NCBI GenBank assembly: GCA_032871835.1
Contig: CM065298.1
Span: forward strand, 73,188,154-73,252,153
Reading direction: 5' to 3'
DNA length: 64,000 nt
DNA from: Dipteronia dyeriana
Taxonomy: Eukaryota; Streptophyta; Magnoliopsida; Sapindales; Sapindaceae
The notes under the pieces were generated by a model that saw nothing but the letters and a program-made list of their open reading frames with translations, did not search any database and was not told the origin of the DNA. Positions 33,435 to 45,422 of this stretch are shown here, in pieces. Both the position numbers and the translations under genes were made by a program. How positions within the stretch are numbered: the first letter of the stretch is position 1; the number at the start of each line of letters is the position of its first letter.

Positions 33435-33498
33435 TTTCGAGAGTGTGTAATGCTGCTGCTCTGCTGCGGCTGCTTGTTCTCTGGCTCTAGAGGAGTCT

Positions 33499-33507
33499 CT
33501 TACGAGA
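33499..33507. repeat. Right direct repeat flanking the RPS4 retropseudogene
   Basis: CTTACGAGA, the partner of 32530-32538. It lies just beyond the 5' untranslated segment of the pseudogene. Confidence 0.6.
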
Positions 33508-33509
33508 TA

Positions 33510-33516
33510 CTTACTC

Positions 33517-33547
<31 letters not shown>

Positions 33548-34290
33548 TATGATATATTAAAAAGAAATTTTAAAAAATGAATTTAAAAATAGGAAAAATA
33601 CTATTTTTATATTATTACTAATGTGAAACCCCGTGAGATGCATGCTTTTATTCCTTTATTTTGTTTTTGTTATTTTTTTTTCCTTTTTGATTGAATATAT
33701 TATGAATTTATTTATTTAATTTATTAGTGTGACATGAGATGAGATCTCTAACATTGAAGACACTGCTTCGATTTGGGTGATTATTTTAATTTGAAATATC
33801 TACCTTTTAGTTATTTTTAGTCTGTAGTTCCTATATTTTTCTAAATATATCAAATTAGTTCATCTAACCAGTTTATAAATTTATTTTTAAAATTTTTAAT
33901 ATAAATTTTTAATATTCTTTACATATAAATTAATATTACTTAAAAACATTTAATTTAATTTATTAATTACTCATTTAATATTAATTATATTAATAATTAG
34001 GATGAATACCAAAAGATATGAAAAATTAAATATTTACTAATAATTAATATATCTAATATTAGTAAATATTTAATATATCTAAAAGGATATAAAAGACTAA
34101 GTATTTATTAAAGAAACTTTTAAATATTTATAAATAATATTAAATAAATTATTAATCATATATTAAATAGGACGAAAGCTAAAAAAGTATGAAAATTAAA
34201 TATTTATTAATAATATTATTAAATATTTAATATATTTCAAAGGACATGAAAAACTAAATATTTGTTATTAATAAAATAAATATAGGAGAA
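33510..34290. repeat. AT-rich repeats
   Basis: A (TA)n run, then a piece of the AT-rich repeat (AAAAGAAATTTTAAAAAATG at about 33561). Next comes a degenerate Helitron-like terminus (CCCCGTGAGATGCATG, 33629). From about 33950 there are several copies of AA(A/G)GA(T/C)ATGAAAAA(T/C)TAAATA followed by TATTTA-rich palindromes. Confidence 0.6.
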
Positions 34291-35779
34291 TTTAAGGCCG
34301 CCCCCTCTAAGCCAAGCCTGATAACCATTTTCCAGCTTACAAAGTGGTAATTTTCCATGACCTCCCCCTTCCCAAATGAAATCCTGCAACAAAATTCTCT
34401 AATCGTTCAACAACTGCGTGACTGGGTTTTTAGAGCGTCATCAACTCAAATTTAATATTGAGATGGAAAAATTGTAATCAAGATTTTTATGATATCAAAG
34501 AAATTAGTATTCATTAAATTGGTGAAGTGTAAACTCACCTATATGACACAGGATAGTTAAAAAGTTTTATCCCTTCAATTGGAATCAATTTTTTAATTAA
34601 TACTGATTAGAATCAAAAGAGTTAAAAAAAAATTACCAACTTCAACACCTAAGTTTTCCATGTCACATTATTATCAACTCTACATGGTCTTTCAAACTTA
34701 TGATTCAAATAATCAGTATCGTTAAATTGCACCAATTATTTTATCCGGAGCATTATGCATGTGTTCTATACAAGAATATTGATACACTCCTTTTTAAAAT
34801 CTTTTCTACGTATGTTTTATTGTCGATTTCATTATATGGTTTTAAACGGGATCTAGAAATTCAATTTCATTTCAAACTTTTCTTAGAAAGTAAGGAAAAA
34901 CAAAACAAATTAAAAGAATGATAGTATATTAATATCTCAAGTCATTTTCAATAGCCAAATTGAAATGATATTCCTGTTTGAGGAATGTCATTTTCCAACT
35001 CCAACCATATTCATTGTAATCATGCAATATGCATTATTATTTCTTTGTTTTGATTTTGTAAAATTGATTTTAAATTATTATTGATATACATCATTTTGAA
35101 GTAAAACTAAGTGACCTGAAACGACATAGGAAACCATACTTTTTTTTTTTTTTTAGATTTAGAGATGTCAATAGCCAGATATCGTTAATCATTATATATA
35201 TATATATATATAAATGAAATTTTATTTCATCACAATGCCACCCAATGTAAATTTCAGTGTCAATTTCATCTTCGATATTAAGAAAACAACAATATTCATG
35301 CCTACCTCAATAAAAAAATCACCAAAACAAAATGTATCCCTAGCCACCAAAATATCAGCTTTGGAATCACTTGCTTTAGATAAAATGGATTTCACTCTTA
35401 GACTATAAGAAATGGTTATACATTGACAAATATCCATTGACTAAAGTAAATAAGACATTGTATTCGGAAGCAATGCCTAAATGAGACCTGTTTCAATGAC
35501 ATTATCGGTATGTTGAGGAAGTTCCAAAAATGGAAAAACCGGTTAAATAGATTATATATATTCTCATAAAATTCTGTAATTTTATTCAAATAAAACAATA
35601 ACAAAACCTCATTATTAATTATACAAACAACATACTAATAGATATTCAATAACGTAATTTCAAACACGGAAACTTAAATACATATATGATCATTACATAT
35701 AACAATGAATAATTTAAAAATAATAAAAAAAAAAAACAAAGAAGAGTGCTTGATGGCCGGTTTGGTTTATAGAACCAAA
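34291..35779. other. Unassigned interval
   Basis: A GC-richer piece (GGCCGCCCCCTCTAAGCC, about 34296) stands in otherwise AT-rich DNA. Frames up to 73 codons have no recognisable motifs. Short (TA)n at 35195. I see no gene. Confidence 0.5.
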
Positions 35780-36537
35780 GATGGACTATTTACTTAATGC
35801 CAAGAGAATTTTGAGAATTTTCAAGTTAGTTTCAGGACTGAAAATCAACTTCCACAAAAGTTGTTTGGTGAAAGTGGGCAAGAAATAGCAGATTGAGGTG
35901 GATTGGGCTGGTGCTTTTCGTTGCTCTAAGGCTAAGTTGCCCATTCCCTATCTCGGTTTTCCCCTTGGTGGAAATTTGAATCGTGAAGCTTTGTGGATTC
36001 CAATCATCAACAAGATTAAACAAAGATTAGCTTCATGGAAAAGAGGTTTTATATCAAAAGGCAGAAGGTTGGTGCTTATCAAGTCGGTGCTCTCTAATGT
36101 ACCGTCATACTTTATGTCAGTTTTTTGCATTCCAATCAGTGTTGCAAAGAGTGTTGAAAAAAATAATCAAAGGGACTTCTTTTGGGACGATGGCATTGCT
36201 TAAACAAAAGTTCATTCTGTTGATTGGATAACAGTGTGGTGCAAAGATAAAAGGAATGGAGGACTTGGGGTGGGTCGAATTAAGGACAAAGGGTTTAGTT
36301 TATTAGCTAAATGGATATGGAGATTTGGAAGAGAGGAGACGCCCCTTTGGAAATGTGTCATTTGCGCAAAATATTGTGTGGATAATAAGTTTTTGTTATG
36401 TAATTGGCAAGGACCTAACTTTGGTTCTTCATTCTTGAAAGCGGTATGAAGGTTGTTCAGTGAAGGATCTCGTTGGCGCAAGGTTATCGATGATGTTTTT
36501 TATATGGTACTATGGTAGTAGGTATCGGTGATAAGAT
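35780..36537 (+). pseudogene. L1-type LINE, RT C-terminal part (left piece)
   Basis: The translation reads LVSGLKINFHKSCL, then IPYLGFPLGGN, WKRGFISKGRRLVLIKSVLS, VPSYFMSVFCIP, KDKRNGGLGVGRIKDKGFSL and LLAKWIWRFGREETPLW, the usual order of words at the end of RT in plant L1 elements. The catalytic palm (YADD) is upstream of the truncation and absent. Stops interrupt at about 35890 and 36200. The left edge near 35780 is a 5' truncation, common in LINEs. The coding sequence resumes at 43604 after the copia insertion. Confidence 0.85.
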
Positions 36538-37507
36538 TGTAAAACGTATTTTGCAAACAAACCTGACTGGTATCAATGAAAACAGAAAGTAACGTTAGAA
36601 AAAGAGTTTGATCCGAGGCCCGTGTTTCACACGGTGTCCTTAAGACAATTTTACCGGACAACACCATATGTGTATTAGGCGATTGTCTCCCAGGATACAA
36701 CGGTTCAACAGTGGTAGGCCTAGGCACTATCCACTACCAGCGAACTCAAACCGAGTTTTGAACTTACCATGAAATAGAGAGAAGAAACTAATTCGGCTGC
36801 TCAAAAGAAACTTGAATTATTTTTTGTGTGTGTTGAACAGAACATAAGAGGGATTAAATACCCAAACCGAAACCCTAGGGTTTTGGGATTAATTCGGGAT
36901 TATAATTTGAAAATTCGTTTTGATTTAATAAGGAAATAATTTAATTAGATAATATTCTCCAAAGAGATTTATTTCTAATTAAAACTCGATTCTGTATTCT
37001 TAGTGATCAAGTAAGAAATCAGAATCCAAACAATTAAATATTTCCTTATTCATCACAATCAAAACGTTGACTTAGGGAATTGGCAAAAGGTCAACTGTAC
37101 TCTTACGGTCCAATCGGAGCGGCATTCGTGTCGGCAGGCCGCGCCCACACACGAGTCGTGCATTCGAAGGTTCGGGGTCCATGATTTGCACCCCCCCCCC
37201 CCCTTGCGCGCGCGAGAGAGAGCCTCTATGCCACACACATGTTGAAAGCTCATATCACACATTCACTTATAAACTACTTATAAATGATTTCCCTAAGCAA
37301 TGTGGGATTCCTTTTAATCCCTACACAATGGGTCCACTTTGAGATTCAATTTCTTATTCACCCATTAACCATTTTGTAAATTTGAGTATACCATTTCGAA
37401 GTTCTCACGGAGGAGAATTCGAATCCACTTTAATCTTCCATTTCTATGGAATTTATCATACTCAATTTTTGCCCTCAACATGAGAGATTATCACAAAATT
37501 TTCAACA
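36538..37507 (-). repeat. 3' LTR of the copia element
   Basis: Direct copy of 42634-43603. Contains a poly-C run of about 14 at 37189, shorter in the other copy, next to a GCGCGCGAGAGAGAG stretch. Confidence 0.95.
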
Positions 37508-37518
37508 ATCCCCCACAT
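37508..37518 (-). other. Polypurine tract of the copia element
   Basis: Element strand TGTGGGGGAT immediately before TGTTGAAA of the 3' LTR. It fixes the orientation. Confidence 0.75.
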
Positions 37519-38099
37519 GAATGAAATTGACCTAGGAGACACAAAGAAGATGTTTGGTAAGTTCAAACGGTCGAAGACTGCATAGGATAGGTAGGTGTTA
37601 CCCTTTGAACCTTCCCTTGTAAAGGTATGCTTACTTTACTGGCTGATCAGTAGATGTGATATCCTTGAACTGTTCTGCCGTTTTGTGTAAACGATCACAC
37701 ACCTTACACAGGTATCTTCCAGACCCGATTTGGTTCTCATTTTTATGTTTGTTTTGGCCATGAACATGTGCCTGGTTCTGTGAGAGTCTCTGGAGAATAT
37801 AGCCCTTCACTATTCTCTTTTAGAAGTGGCCCCACTTCTCTCTTACATAGGTGATTTCTTAATTAAGAGTAACCCGCTTTACTCTACTCAGATTTCCATA
37901 GCTAGGAATTTCAACGCATAAGAATCATTAAAAACCACAGTTTAACCTTTTCCCTGCGAGCATCACTGTTTCATCATAGGAATGGACTTGAGGGTAACCC
38001 CCACAGTGATCCAACTGAGTCTTACAACTTGGTTGTCCCATTGAACCTAGATCTTGGGATGTCCAGTCAACTAGGTTGGGTGTCCATTGTATCGACCTT

Positions 38100-39587
38100 T
38101 TATCTAATGGGCTTTAGTCCCATTCCTCTCGATGATGTCTCAACTAGTTCTCTGTTTAACCATTTAGTTAGCATCCGCAATATTATCTTTTGACCTTACA
38201 TAGTCAATAGTGATAACCCCAGATGAGATTAGCTGTCTAATGGTATTATGTTTTCGACGTATATGTCTAGACTTCCCATTATACATACTGCTCTGTGCTC
38301 TTCCTATTACTGATTGACTATCACAGTGAATGCAAATCGCCGGCACAGGCTTTGGCCATCTTGGAATATCTTCTAAGAATTGACGTAGCCATTCAGCCTC
38401 CTCTCCACATTTATCTAATGCTATAAACTTAGATTCCATGGTGGATCTGGCTATACATGTTTGTTTGGAGGATTTCCAAGATACCGCCGCACCACCCAGT
38501 GTGAACACATACCCACTAGTGGATTTTGAATCCTTCATATCAAATTCCAGTTAGCATCAGTGTATCCTTCTAGGACAGCTGGATATCTGGTATAATGCAG
38601 TCCATGATTACGAGTGAATCGTAAGTACTTCAGTACTCTTACTATTCCTTTCCAGTGATCGGTTCCTGGATTACTCGTATATCTGCTTAATTTACTGACT
38701 GCATTCGCTATGTCTGGTCTTGTACAACTGGTTAAGTACATCAGAATTCCTATCACTCAAGAATATTCTAGTTGAGAGATGCTCTCACCCTTATTCTTGG
38801 ATAGATGTAGATTTGTATCTACTGGTGTTCTAGAAATTCCAGAATCATTTTTGTTGAATTTCTCAAGAATCATGTCAATATAGTGTGATTGACTTAGTAT
38901 GAGTCCGTTAGATGTCCTTGAGATTTTCATTCCCAATATTACATCAGCCGGTCCCATATCTTTCATATCAAATCTTGATTTCAACATATTCTTGGTAGAT
39001 TTGACCATTTTATCATCACTACCAACAATGAGCAAGTCATCAACGTAAAGGCACACAATGACATAGCCATTTTCCATGTCCTTGACATAAACACATTTGT
39101 CACATTCGTTGATCTTAAATCCGTTTGACATCATAGCATTGTCAAATTTCTCATGCCATTGTTTTTGTGCTTGCATTAAACCATATAAAGACTTCACCAA
39201 TTTACAGACTTTTTTTCCTTGTCCTGGAGCGGAAAAACCCTCAGGTTGCTCCATGTAAATTTCTTCATCTAAATCTCCATTTAAGAAAGTTGTTTTCACA
39301 TCCATTTGATGTACTTCAAGATTTCGTAAAGCTGCGATTGCAGGTATCATTCTAATGGAGGTTATTCTCGTCACAGGAGAATATGTATCAAAGTAGTCTA
39401 GGCCTTCTCGTTGATTGTAACCTTTAATTACAAGTCTGGCCTTATACTTATCAATTGTTCCATCTGCTTTCATCTTTCTTTTGAAAATCCATTTGGATCC
39501 TAGCGGTTTGCATCCCGGAGGAAGATCCACTAATTCCCAAGTATGATTTTGAAGGATGGAATCAATTTCGCTATTGATTGCTTCTTT
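38100..39587 (-). pseudogene. Copia reverse transcriptase and RNase H
   Basis: Copies element RNA into DNA. The 257-codon stretch 39530-38757 has LGSKWIFKRKMKADGTI, YKARLVIKGYNQREG, DYFDTYSPVTRITSIR, the LEVHQMDVKTTFLNGDLDEE segment and the catalytic CLYVDDLLIVGSD (YVDD at residues 162-165). After a CGA-to-TGA type stop (38757) the connection continues ([19 protein letters not shown]), then a one-base deletion near 38535, then RNase H ([38 protein letters not shown]). A last two-base shift near 38160 precedes the polyprotein end at TAA 38100. A Trp codon changed to TGA (39588) separates it from integrase. Confidence 0.92.
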
Positions 39588-40980
39588 TCACAAGAGTCCA
39601 TCAGAAGAGCTAACCGCTTCTTTGAAGGTTCGAGGTTCACCTTCCAGCAAATAGGTCATAAAATCTGGACCAAAAGATGTTTCCGTCCTTGCTCTTTTGC
39701 TACATCTAGGTTCATCCTCTACTTTATTTCCTTGTTCTTGGTCCTCACAACTATCATCATGTGTTTGTTTTGACGAACTTGCTTCATCATTGAATTTATA
39801 TGGAAAAACATGTTCAAAGAACATCGCGTTTCTAGATTCCATTATTGTGTTTTTGTGTATATCTGATATGTCAGATTTATAGACCAAGAATCGATGAGCA
39901 CTACTGTTTTGTGCATATCCAATGAAGATGCAGTCAACAGTTTTAGGACCTATTTTCACCTTCTTAGGTATAGGTACTGCTACTTTGGCAAGACACCCCC
40001 ACATTCTTAAGAATTTATAGGAAGACTTTCTTCCTTTCCATAGTTCATATGGTGTCTTGTCTTCTTTCTTTCGGGGTACCTTGTTTAAAAGGTAATTGCT
40101 AGACAATATAGTGTCACCCCACATGTTCTGAGGTAATCCAGAACTTATCAGCATTGCATTCATCATCTCTTTCAAGGTACGATTTTTACGTTCTGCAATA
40201 CCGTTTTGCTGAGGGGAATATGGTGCAGTAGTTTGATGTATGATTCCGTGTTGAGCACAGAATTCACCAAACGGTGCTACATATTCACCACCTCAGTCAC
40301 TTCTCAATACCTTGATTTTCTTGTTGAGTTGATTCTCAACTTCAGTTTTATAGAGACTAAACTTCTCTATAGCTTCATCCTTGTTTTTCAACAAATATAC
40401 ATAGCAGTATTTGGTGCTATCATCTATAAATGTGATGAAATATTTGTTGCCACCTCTTGTTTGAACAAATTTTAAATCACATATATCTGTGTGAAAAAAA
40501 TCAAGAGGTTCAGATTTCCTTTCAATAGTTTGAAATGATAACCTTGTTAGTTTTGCTTCAACGCAAACTTCACAATTATGTTTAGGATCAATATTGAATG
40601 TGGGAATATGATTTAAGTTAATTAATCTACGCAGAGTATCATAATTAATGTGTCCTAGTCTACCATGCCATAAATTGGAAGACTCAAGCAAATAAACTGA
40701 AGAATTATCTTTATTGATTGTTCTTTTGACAACAGATACATTAAGCATAAACAGGCCTTCAATTACATATCCCCTACCCACATAAGTTCCCTGCTTGGTT
40801 AAAACCACTTTGTCTGATTCAATCACCATCTTGAACCCATGCTGATTGAGCAACGAGCCGGAAACCAAGTTATTGCGTATATCAGGTACATACAGCACAT
40901 TGTTCAAGCTCAGGGTTATACTAGAGGTCATCTTGAGAATGACTTGACCACGTCCCTTTACGTCAGATGTGGCTGAGTTG
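39588..40980 (-). pseudogene. Copia integrase
   Basis: Inserts element cDNA into host DNA. The zinc-binding HHCC segment (LWHGRLGHINYDTLRR, NCEVCVEAK) is followed by the catalytic core with FFHTDICD, FITFIDDSTKYCYVYLL and NGIAERKNRTLKEMMN. The C-terminal part includes PYELWKGRKSSYKFLRMWGC and VDCIFIGYAQNSSAHRFLVY. A TGA at 40293 replaces the Arg of the RSDRGGEY-like word. Order before RT is the hallmark of Ty1/copia. Confidence 0.92.
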
Positions 40981-42240
40981 CCCATATACAACTTTTCTTC
41001 ATTCTTCATTCTTCATTCTTCATTTCTTCAAATATATTGAACATCTCCCTATCAGAGCATATACGACGAGTGACACCAGTATCCAACCACCACTCCCTTG
41101 GGTTTGACCCAACAAGGTTTTCTTCTATCATAACTGCAGAGAGATTGATTTCGGATACATCTCTTGAGATCCCAGCAACCACGTTTGCCTCGTGGTTCTT
41201 CTTCTTCTTTGGCAACCTGCACTCAGAAGATTTGTGACCCAGCTTGTCACAGTTGAAGCACTTCCCTTGGATTTTTGGCTTCTTAGAGACTCCTCCCTTA
41301 GGACCCAATTTGGATCCTTTCCCAGGCTTGTTCTTCTTTGGTTTAGAACTTTGCCCATGCTCACCCACATTGATCTTCGCTTCAGGCGTATTGAAATCTT
41401 TCTTGTCATACTTCATGTGGTCTTCCTGAATACGAAGCTTGAGAATTAGATCCTCTATCTTCATCTCCTTTCGCTTGTGTTTGAGATAGTTTTTGAACTC
41501 TTTCCATGAAGGAGGAAGCTTTTCAATGATTGCAGCCACCTGGAAAGTTTCACTCAGGTCATCCCTTCAGCATGTATCTCATACAGAATCACCTGTAGCT
41601 CTTGGACTTGACTCATAAATGTCTTGGAATCCCCCATATTGTAATCAAGAAACCGGCCGACAATAAACTTCTTGGAACCAGTGTCCTCAGTTTTGTATTT
41701 GCGGTCTAATGATTCCCACAGTTCTTTGGCTATTTTCTTTGAAGAATAAACGCTATATAGCGAATCTGACAGCCCGTTCAGTATGTAATTACGTCACAGG
41801 AAATCCGGGTAATTCAATGCATCAATTGCATTCCATACCTGAACATCTCGCTCTTCACCATTATTAGTTTTAGGAGCATCTTCAGTCAAGAATCTGCCAA
41901 GGTTCAGTGTGGTCAGATAAAACAGCATCTTTTGCTGCCATCGTTTAAAATTTGGTCCACTGAACTTATCAGGCTTCTCCATATGATTCATCGGCAAAGG
42001 TACCGAATTCATGTAGGGATTTGCCATGGGAACATTCCCTTGACTCAGATACTGGCTCATCACCGGATCAGGCATGTTTCTCACGAAGAAGTTGATGGCC
42101 GGAGTCGTTATAGCCACATTAGGTACTACTACTGGTACCTGGCCCACAAGCACAGAGTTCACAGCTGAAGTATCTAATCCCATACTTGGATTAACTTCTG
42201 GAGTCTCTAGTGGAACACTGGAGTTCACATTGTTTGCCAT
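40981..42240 (-). pseudogene. Copia gag and protease
   Basis: Gag starts at ATG 42240 (MANNVNSSVPLETPEVN) and has MEKPDKFSGPNFKRWQQKML near its core, the UBN2-like gag fold, then a CCHC knuckle CFNCDKLGHKSSEC at 41260-41215. Protease follows with WWLDTGVTRRIC, keeping the D-T-G triad. Lesions: a stop after PDFL at 41794, a one-base loss near 41568, and an expansion of the 7-bp unit AATGAAG to about four copies near 41010 that shifts the frame just after the protease active site. Confidence 0.9.
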
Positions 42241-42289
42241 AATAACTGAAACAAAAACAGAATCGTTTTAGTATCACAGAAATAATAGC

Positions 42290-42520
42290 AAAGATATCAG
42301 TTGATATCAAATCAGATTTCACGATGGAAATCAGAATCAGTGTCTGATATTGCAGACCCGATAACATAATTGAAACCACAATTGATTACGAAACCAGTGT
42401 CTAATAATAGACCCAATTTCCACAGATTAATATATATCTTTCAAATTGAAATCAGTGTTCCAAAGAACCCGATTTCCAAATCGAATCAGTGTTCCAGAGG
42501 AACCCGATTACCACAGTTTT
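42290..42520. repeat. Short repeats in the copia leader
   Basis: Four modules of the type (A/C)ATCAGTGT-C followed by ACCCGATT occur between the 5' LTR and the gag start (about 42307, 42390, 42446, 42483). They alternate between AGTGTCTGATA and AGTGTTCCA-AG forms. Confidence 0.6.
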
Positions 42521-42633
42521 ACAAGCTGATTTATTTTTCAAGTCTGTTACGATCTGAACCAGAAAGTTTGAATAAGCAAACGTTGTTTGAAATAATTTGA
42601 AAACAGAAAAGAAAACGGAAATTGTCTTCAGAT

Positions 42634-43603
42634 TGTAGAACGTATTTTGCAAACAAACCTGACTGGTATCAATGAAAACAGAAAGCAACGTTAGAAAAAG
42701 AGTTTGATCCGAGGCCCGTGTTTCACAAGGTGTCCTTAAGACAATTTTGCCGGATAACACCGTATGTGTATTAGGCGATTGTCTCCCAGGATACAATGGT
42801 TCAACAGCGGTAGGCCTAGGCACTATCCACTACCAGCGAACTCAAACCGAGTTTTGAACTTACCAAGAAACAGAGAGAAGAAACGAATTCGGCTGCTCAA
42901 AAGAAACTTGAATTATTTTTTCTATATGTGTTGAACAGAACATAAGAGGGATTATATACCCAAACCGAAACCCAAGGGTTTTGGGATTATTTCGGGATTA
43001 TAATTGGAAAACTCGTTTTGATTTAATAAGGAAATAATTTAATTAGATAATATTCTCCAAAGAGATTTATTTCTAATTAAAACTCGATTCTGTATTCTTA
43101 GTGATCAAGTAAGAAATCAAAATCCAAACAATTAAATCTTTCCTTATTCATCACAATCAAAACGTTGACTTAGGGAAGTGGCAAAAGGTCAACTGTACTC
43201 TCACGGTCCAATCGGAGCGGCATTCGTGTCCGCAGGTCGCGCCCATACACGAGTCGTGCATTCGAAGGTTCGGGGTCCATGATTTGCACCCCCCCCTCAT
43301 TGCGCGCGCGAGAGAGAGCCTCTATGCCACACACATGTTGAAAGCTCATATCACACATTCACTTATAAACTACTTATAAATGATTTCCCTAAGCAATGTG
43401 GGATTCCTTTTAATCCCTACACAATGGGTCCACTTTGAGATTCAATTTCTCATTCACCCATTAACCATTTTGTGAATTTGAGTATACCATTTCGAAGTTC
43501 TCACGGAGGAGAATTCGAATCTACTTTAATCTTCCATTTCTATGGAATTTATCATACACAATTTTTTCCCTCAACATGAGAGATTATCACAAAATTTCCA
43601 ACA
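42634..43603 (-). repeat. 5' LTR of the copia element
   Basis: Direct copy of 36538-37507. The first interior bases on the element strand read ATCTGAAGACAATTTCCG. This is not the usual TGGTATCAGAGC primer site of plant copia elements. Confidence 0.95.
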
Positions 43604-44914
43604 AAGATTAGATTTTGGGAAGATATTATGTGGGATTCGGTTTCTCTAAAAAATGCTTTCCCACGTATATTTGCTCTGGCAAACAACAAAATTGGTAGGG
43701 TGAGATATTTTGGTTCATGGGATGGCAGCAAATGGGTTTGGAATGTGGTTTTAAGAAGGCCGATATTCGACTGGAAATAATGGAAGTGTTTTTTATTGGC
43801 ACTGTACTGCATTTTGATTAGACGACTTTTTCCTGATTCTCTTGGGTAGTCTTTTTGTCCAAATGGTATATTCACTGTGAAATCTTATAGAAGATGCTTT
43901 GAAGAGGCCATTGTGATTGCATGTCTCTCTAATAGGCTGCTTTGGCAAGGTATTTGTCCTCAATAGGTTGAGATTTTTTCTTGGCAATTAAGCATTGGGA
44001 GAATTTTAGTCAGGGAAGTAATTCAAAGGCTTGGCCTTATTCAGTTAGTGTAAACTGAGTGCCTGCTCAGTAAAAGCGAGATTGAGACCGTAAATCACCT
44101 TTTTTCTTCTTTGTAGGTGGTCATAGAGGTTATGGTCTAGTTGCATGAGATGGTGGGGTGTGCATTCATGCTCTAACAGCTCTGTTTTGGAATGAATGCA
44201 AGGTTGGCATGGGTTATGCTCTTAGCCGAATAGAAAAATAGCATGGAACACATTGTTTTTCATTGTGGTTTAGACTAATTGGGAGGTCCATAAGGATCTG
44301 GTGTTCAAAGAGAAAGAAGTTAATCTCGTTTGTGCTATGGATTTGGTAAAATTTTGAGTGACGTTCTAGTTCAAAAATCATGGATTTGGCTCCGACGAAG
44401 ACTTATCATTGCTTCTCCTAGACATTACTCAAAGATAAATTGATAAGAAGATGAAGAAGGCTTCAAAAATTTATGTTTGGATGCCTCCAGTAGAAGATAA
44501 CCATTTTTTAATGTCGATGGTTCGTCTTTAGGCAATCCTGGATTGGCTGGAATGGGAGGAGATCTTTGAAACGCTGAAGGCAGAATTTTGTGTCAGTTTT
44601 CAGCTTTTCTAGGCATTTCAGATTCTAATTAGGCTGAAGTCTTTGCAATTCAGAGGGCTTGTCAATTAATTGCTTTAAAGCAGATGCTACTGAATCGTGT
44701 CGTGACAGTGATTAGCGACTCAAAATCTACGATTTCTTGGGTTTATGGTGAAGACTTTGGCAAATTAAAGACTGTGCATAATATTTATAATATTAGAGAA
44801 TTCCTTCATAGTCATAATGGCATTTCTGTCTCATTTAATCCAAGAGGATCGAATTCATTTGCGGATAATTTAGCCAACTTGGGGGCTAATGGATCTGGTG
44901 ATAGGCTAGAGTGA
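43604..44914 (+). pseudogene. L1-type LINE, post-RT and RNase H part (right piece)
   Basis: Continues the reading lost at 36537: RLRFWEDIMWDSVSLKNAFP, KIGRVRYFGSWDGSKWVWNV, the zinc-binding word EIETVNHLF (about 44075), then an RNase H domain beginning FNVDGSSLGNPGLAGMGG (about 44508), with ISDSKSTISWVYG and SNSFADNLANLGANG as its second and third acidic sites. The 77-codon open part is 44684-44914. Several stops and a frame change lie between 43780 and 44480. The RNase H places the element among plant L1 LINEs that carry this C-terminal domain. Confidence 0.85.
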
Positions 44915-45081
44915 GGCGATATATGATTCTCTATTGTGTTTTGTTTCCCTACTACCAACTTCCTAGCTTGCAGTTTTCTGTGTCGATTTCAGTTTGGTAT
45001 GCCTTGGTCTTGGCTTTAGCTTTGTTTCACCTGTTGTATCTTTGTTCCCATGATCAATAAATTTCAACCGTTTCAAAAAAT
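44915..45081 (+). repeat. 3' untranslated end of the LINE
   Basis: GT/TTTG-rich stretch after the RNase H stop, ending AATAAATTTC and CAAAAAATAAAG, a degenerate poly(A) tail. Confidence 0.6.
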
Positions 45082-45422
45082 AAAGTTACCTCTTCCTCAA
45101 TTGTCTCTCTCTTTGATCTTTAAAACTCGGTTGTCAAGGAAATGATAAAAGATTATTTGATGAGGAATTTAAATTTAAAGAAAATGAATTGGAAAATGAA
45201 GGGTTGTTTAATATATATATATATATTATAATTAATGGGAGGTATATTGATATATATATACATGCCAAAGTCTACGATCAGTATATGTGCATGAATACGA
45301 TTGTATAAAAAGCTTAAGTGATCGATTAATATTTATGGAAATGATCAGTTAATGCATAATCATAAAAATAATAGGATTGATGATGTTAATTAGAGGCTTG
45401 CATGTTATGCTTTATTGGGGTG
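45082..45422. other. Interval between the LINE tail and element D
   Basis: No gene seen. Short (TA)n at about 45213 and 45253. Ends with GGGTG, the left target duplication of D. Confidence 0.5.

Larger units (their letters stand above)
36538..43603 (-). mobile_element. Ty1/copia LTR retrotransposon inserted in a LINE
   Basis: Two 970-bp LTRs (36538-37507 and 42634-43603) with TG...CA ends. The 5-bp target duplication AAGAT is exact (36533-36537 and 43604-43608). Gag-pol reads on the minus strand in the copia order gag, protease, integrase, RT, RNase H. It is dead: stops at about 41794, 40293, 39588 and 38757, frameshifts near 41568, 41010, 38535 and 38160. LTRs differ by roughly 3% by eye. 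The LINE reading continues across the insertion, which dates the LINE as older. Confidence 0.95.

Noticed and set aside
36234..36449. Separate gene at 36234-36449
   Set aside because: It is the continuation of the LINE RT frame (KDKRNGGLGVGRIKDKGFSL), not an independent gene.
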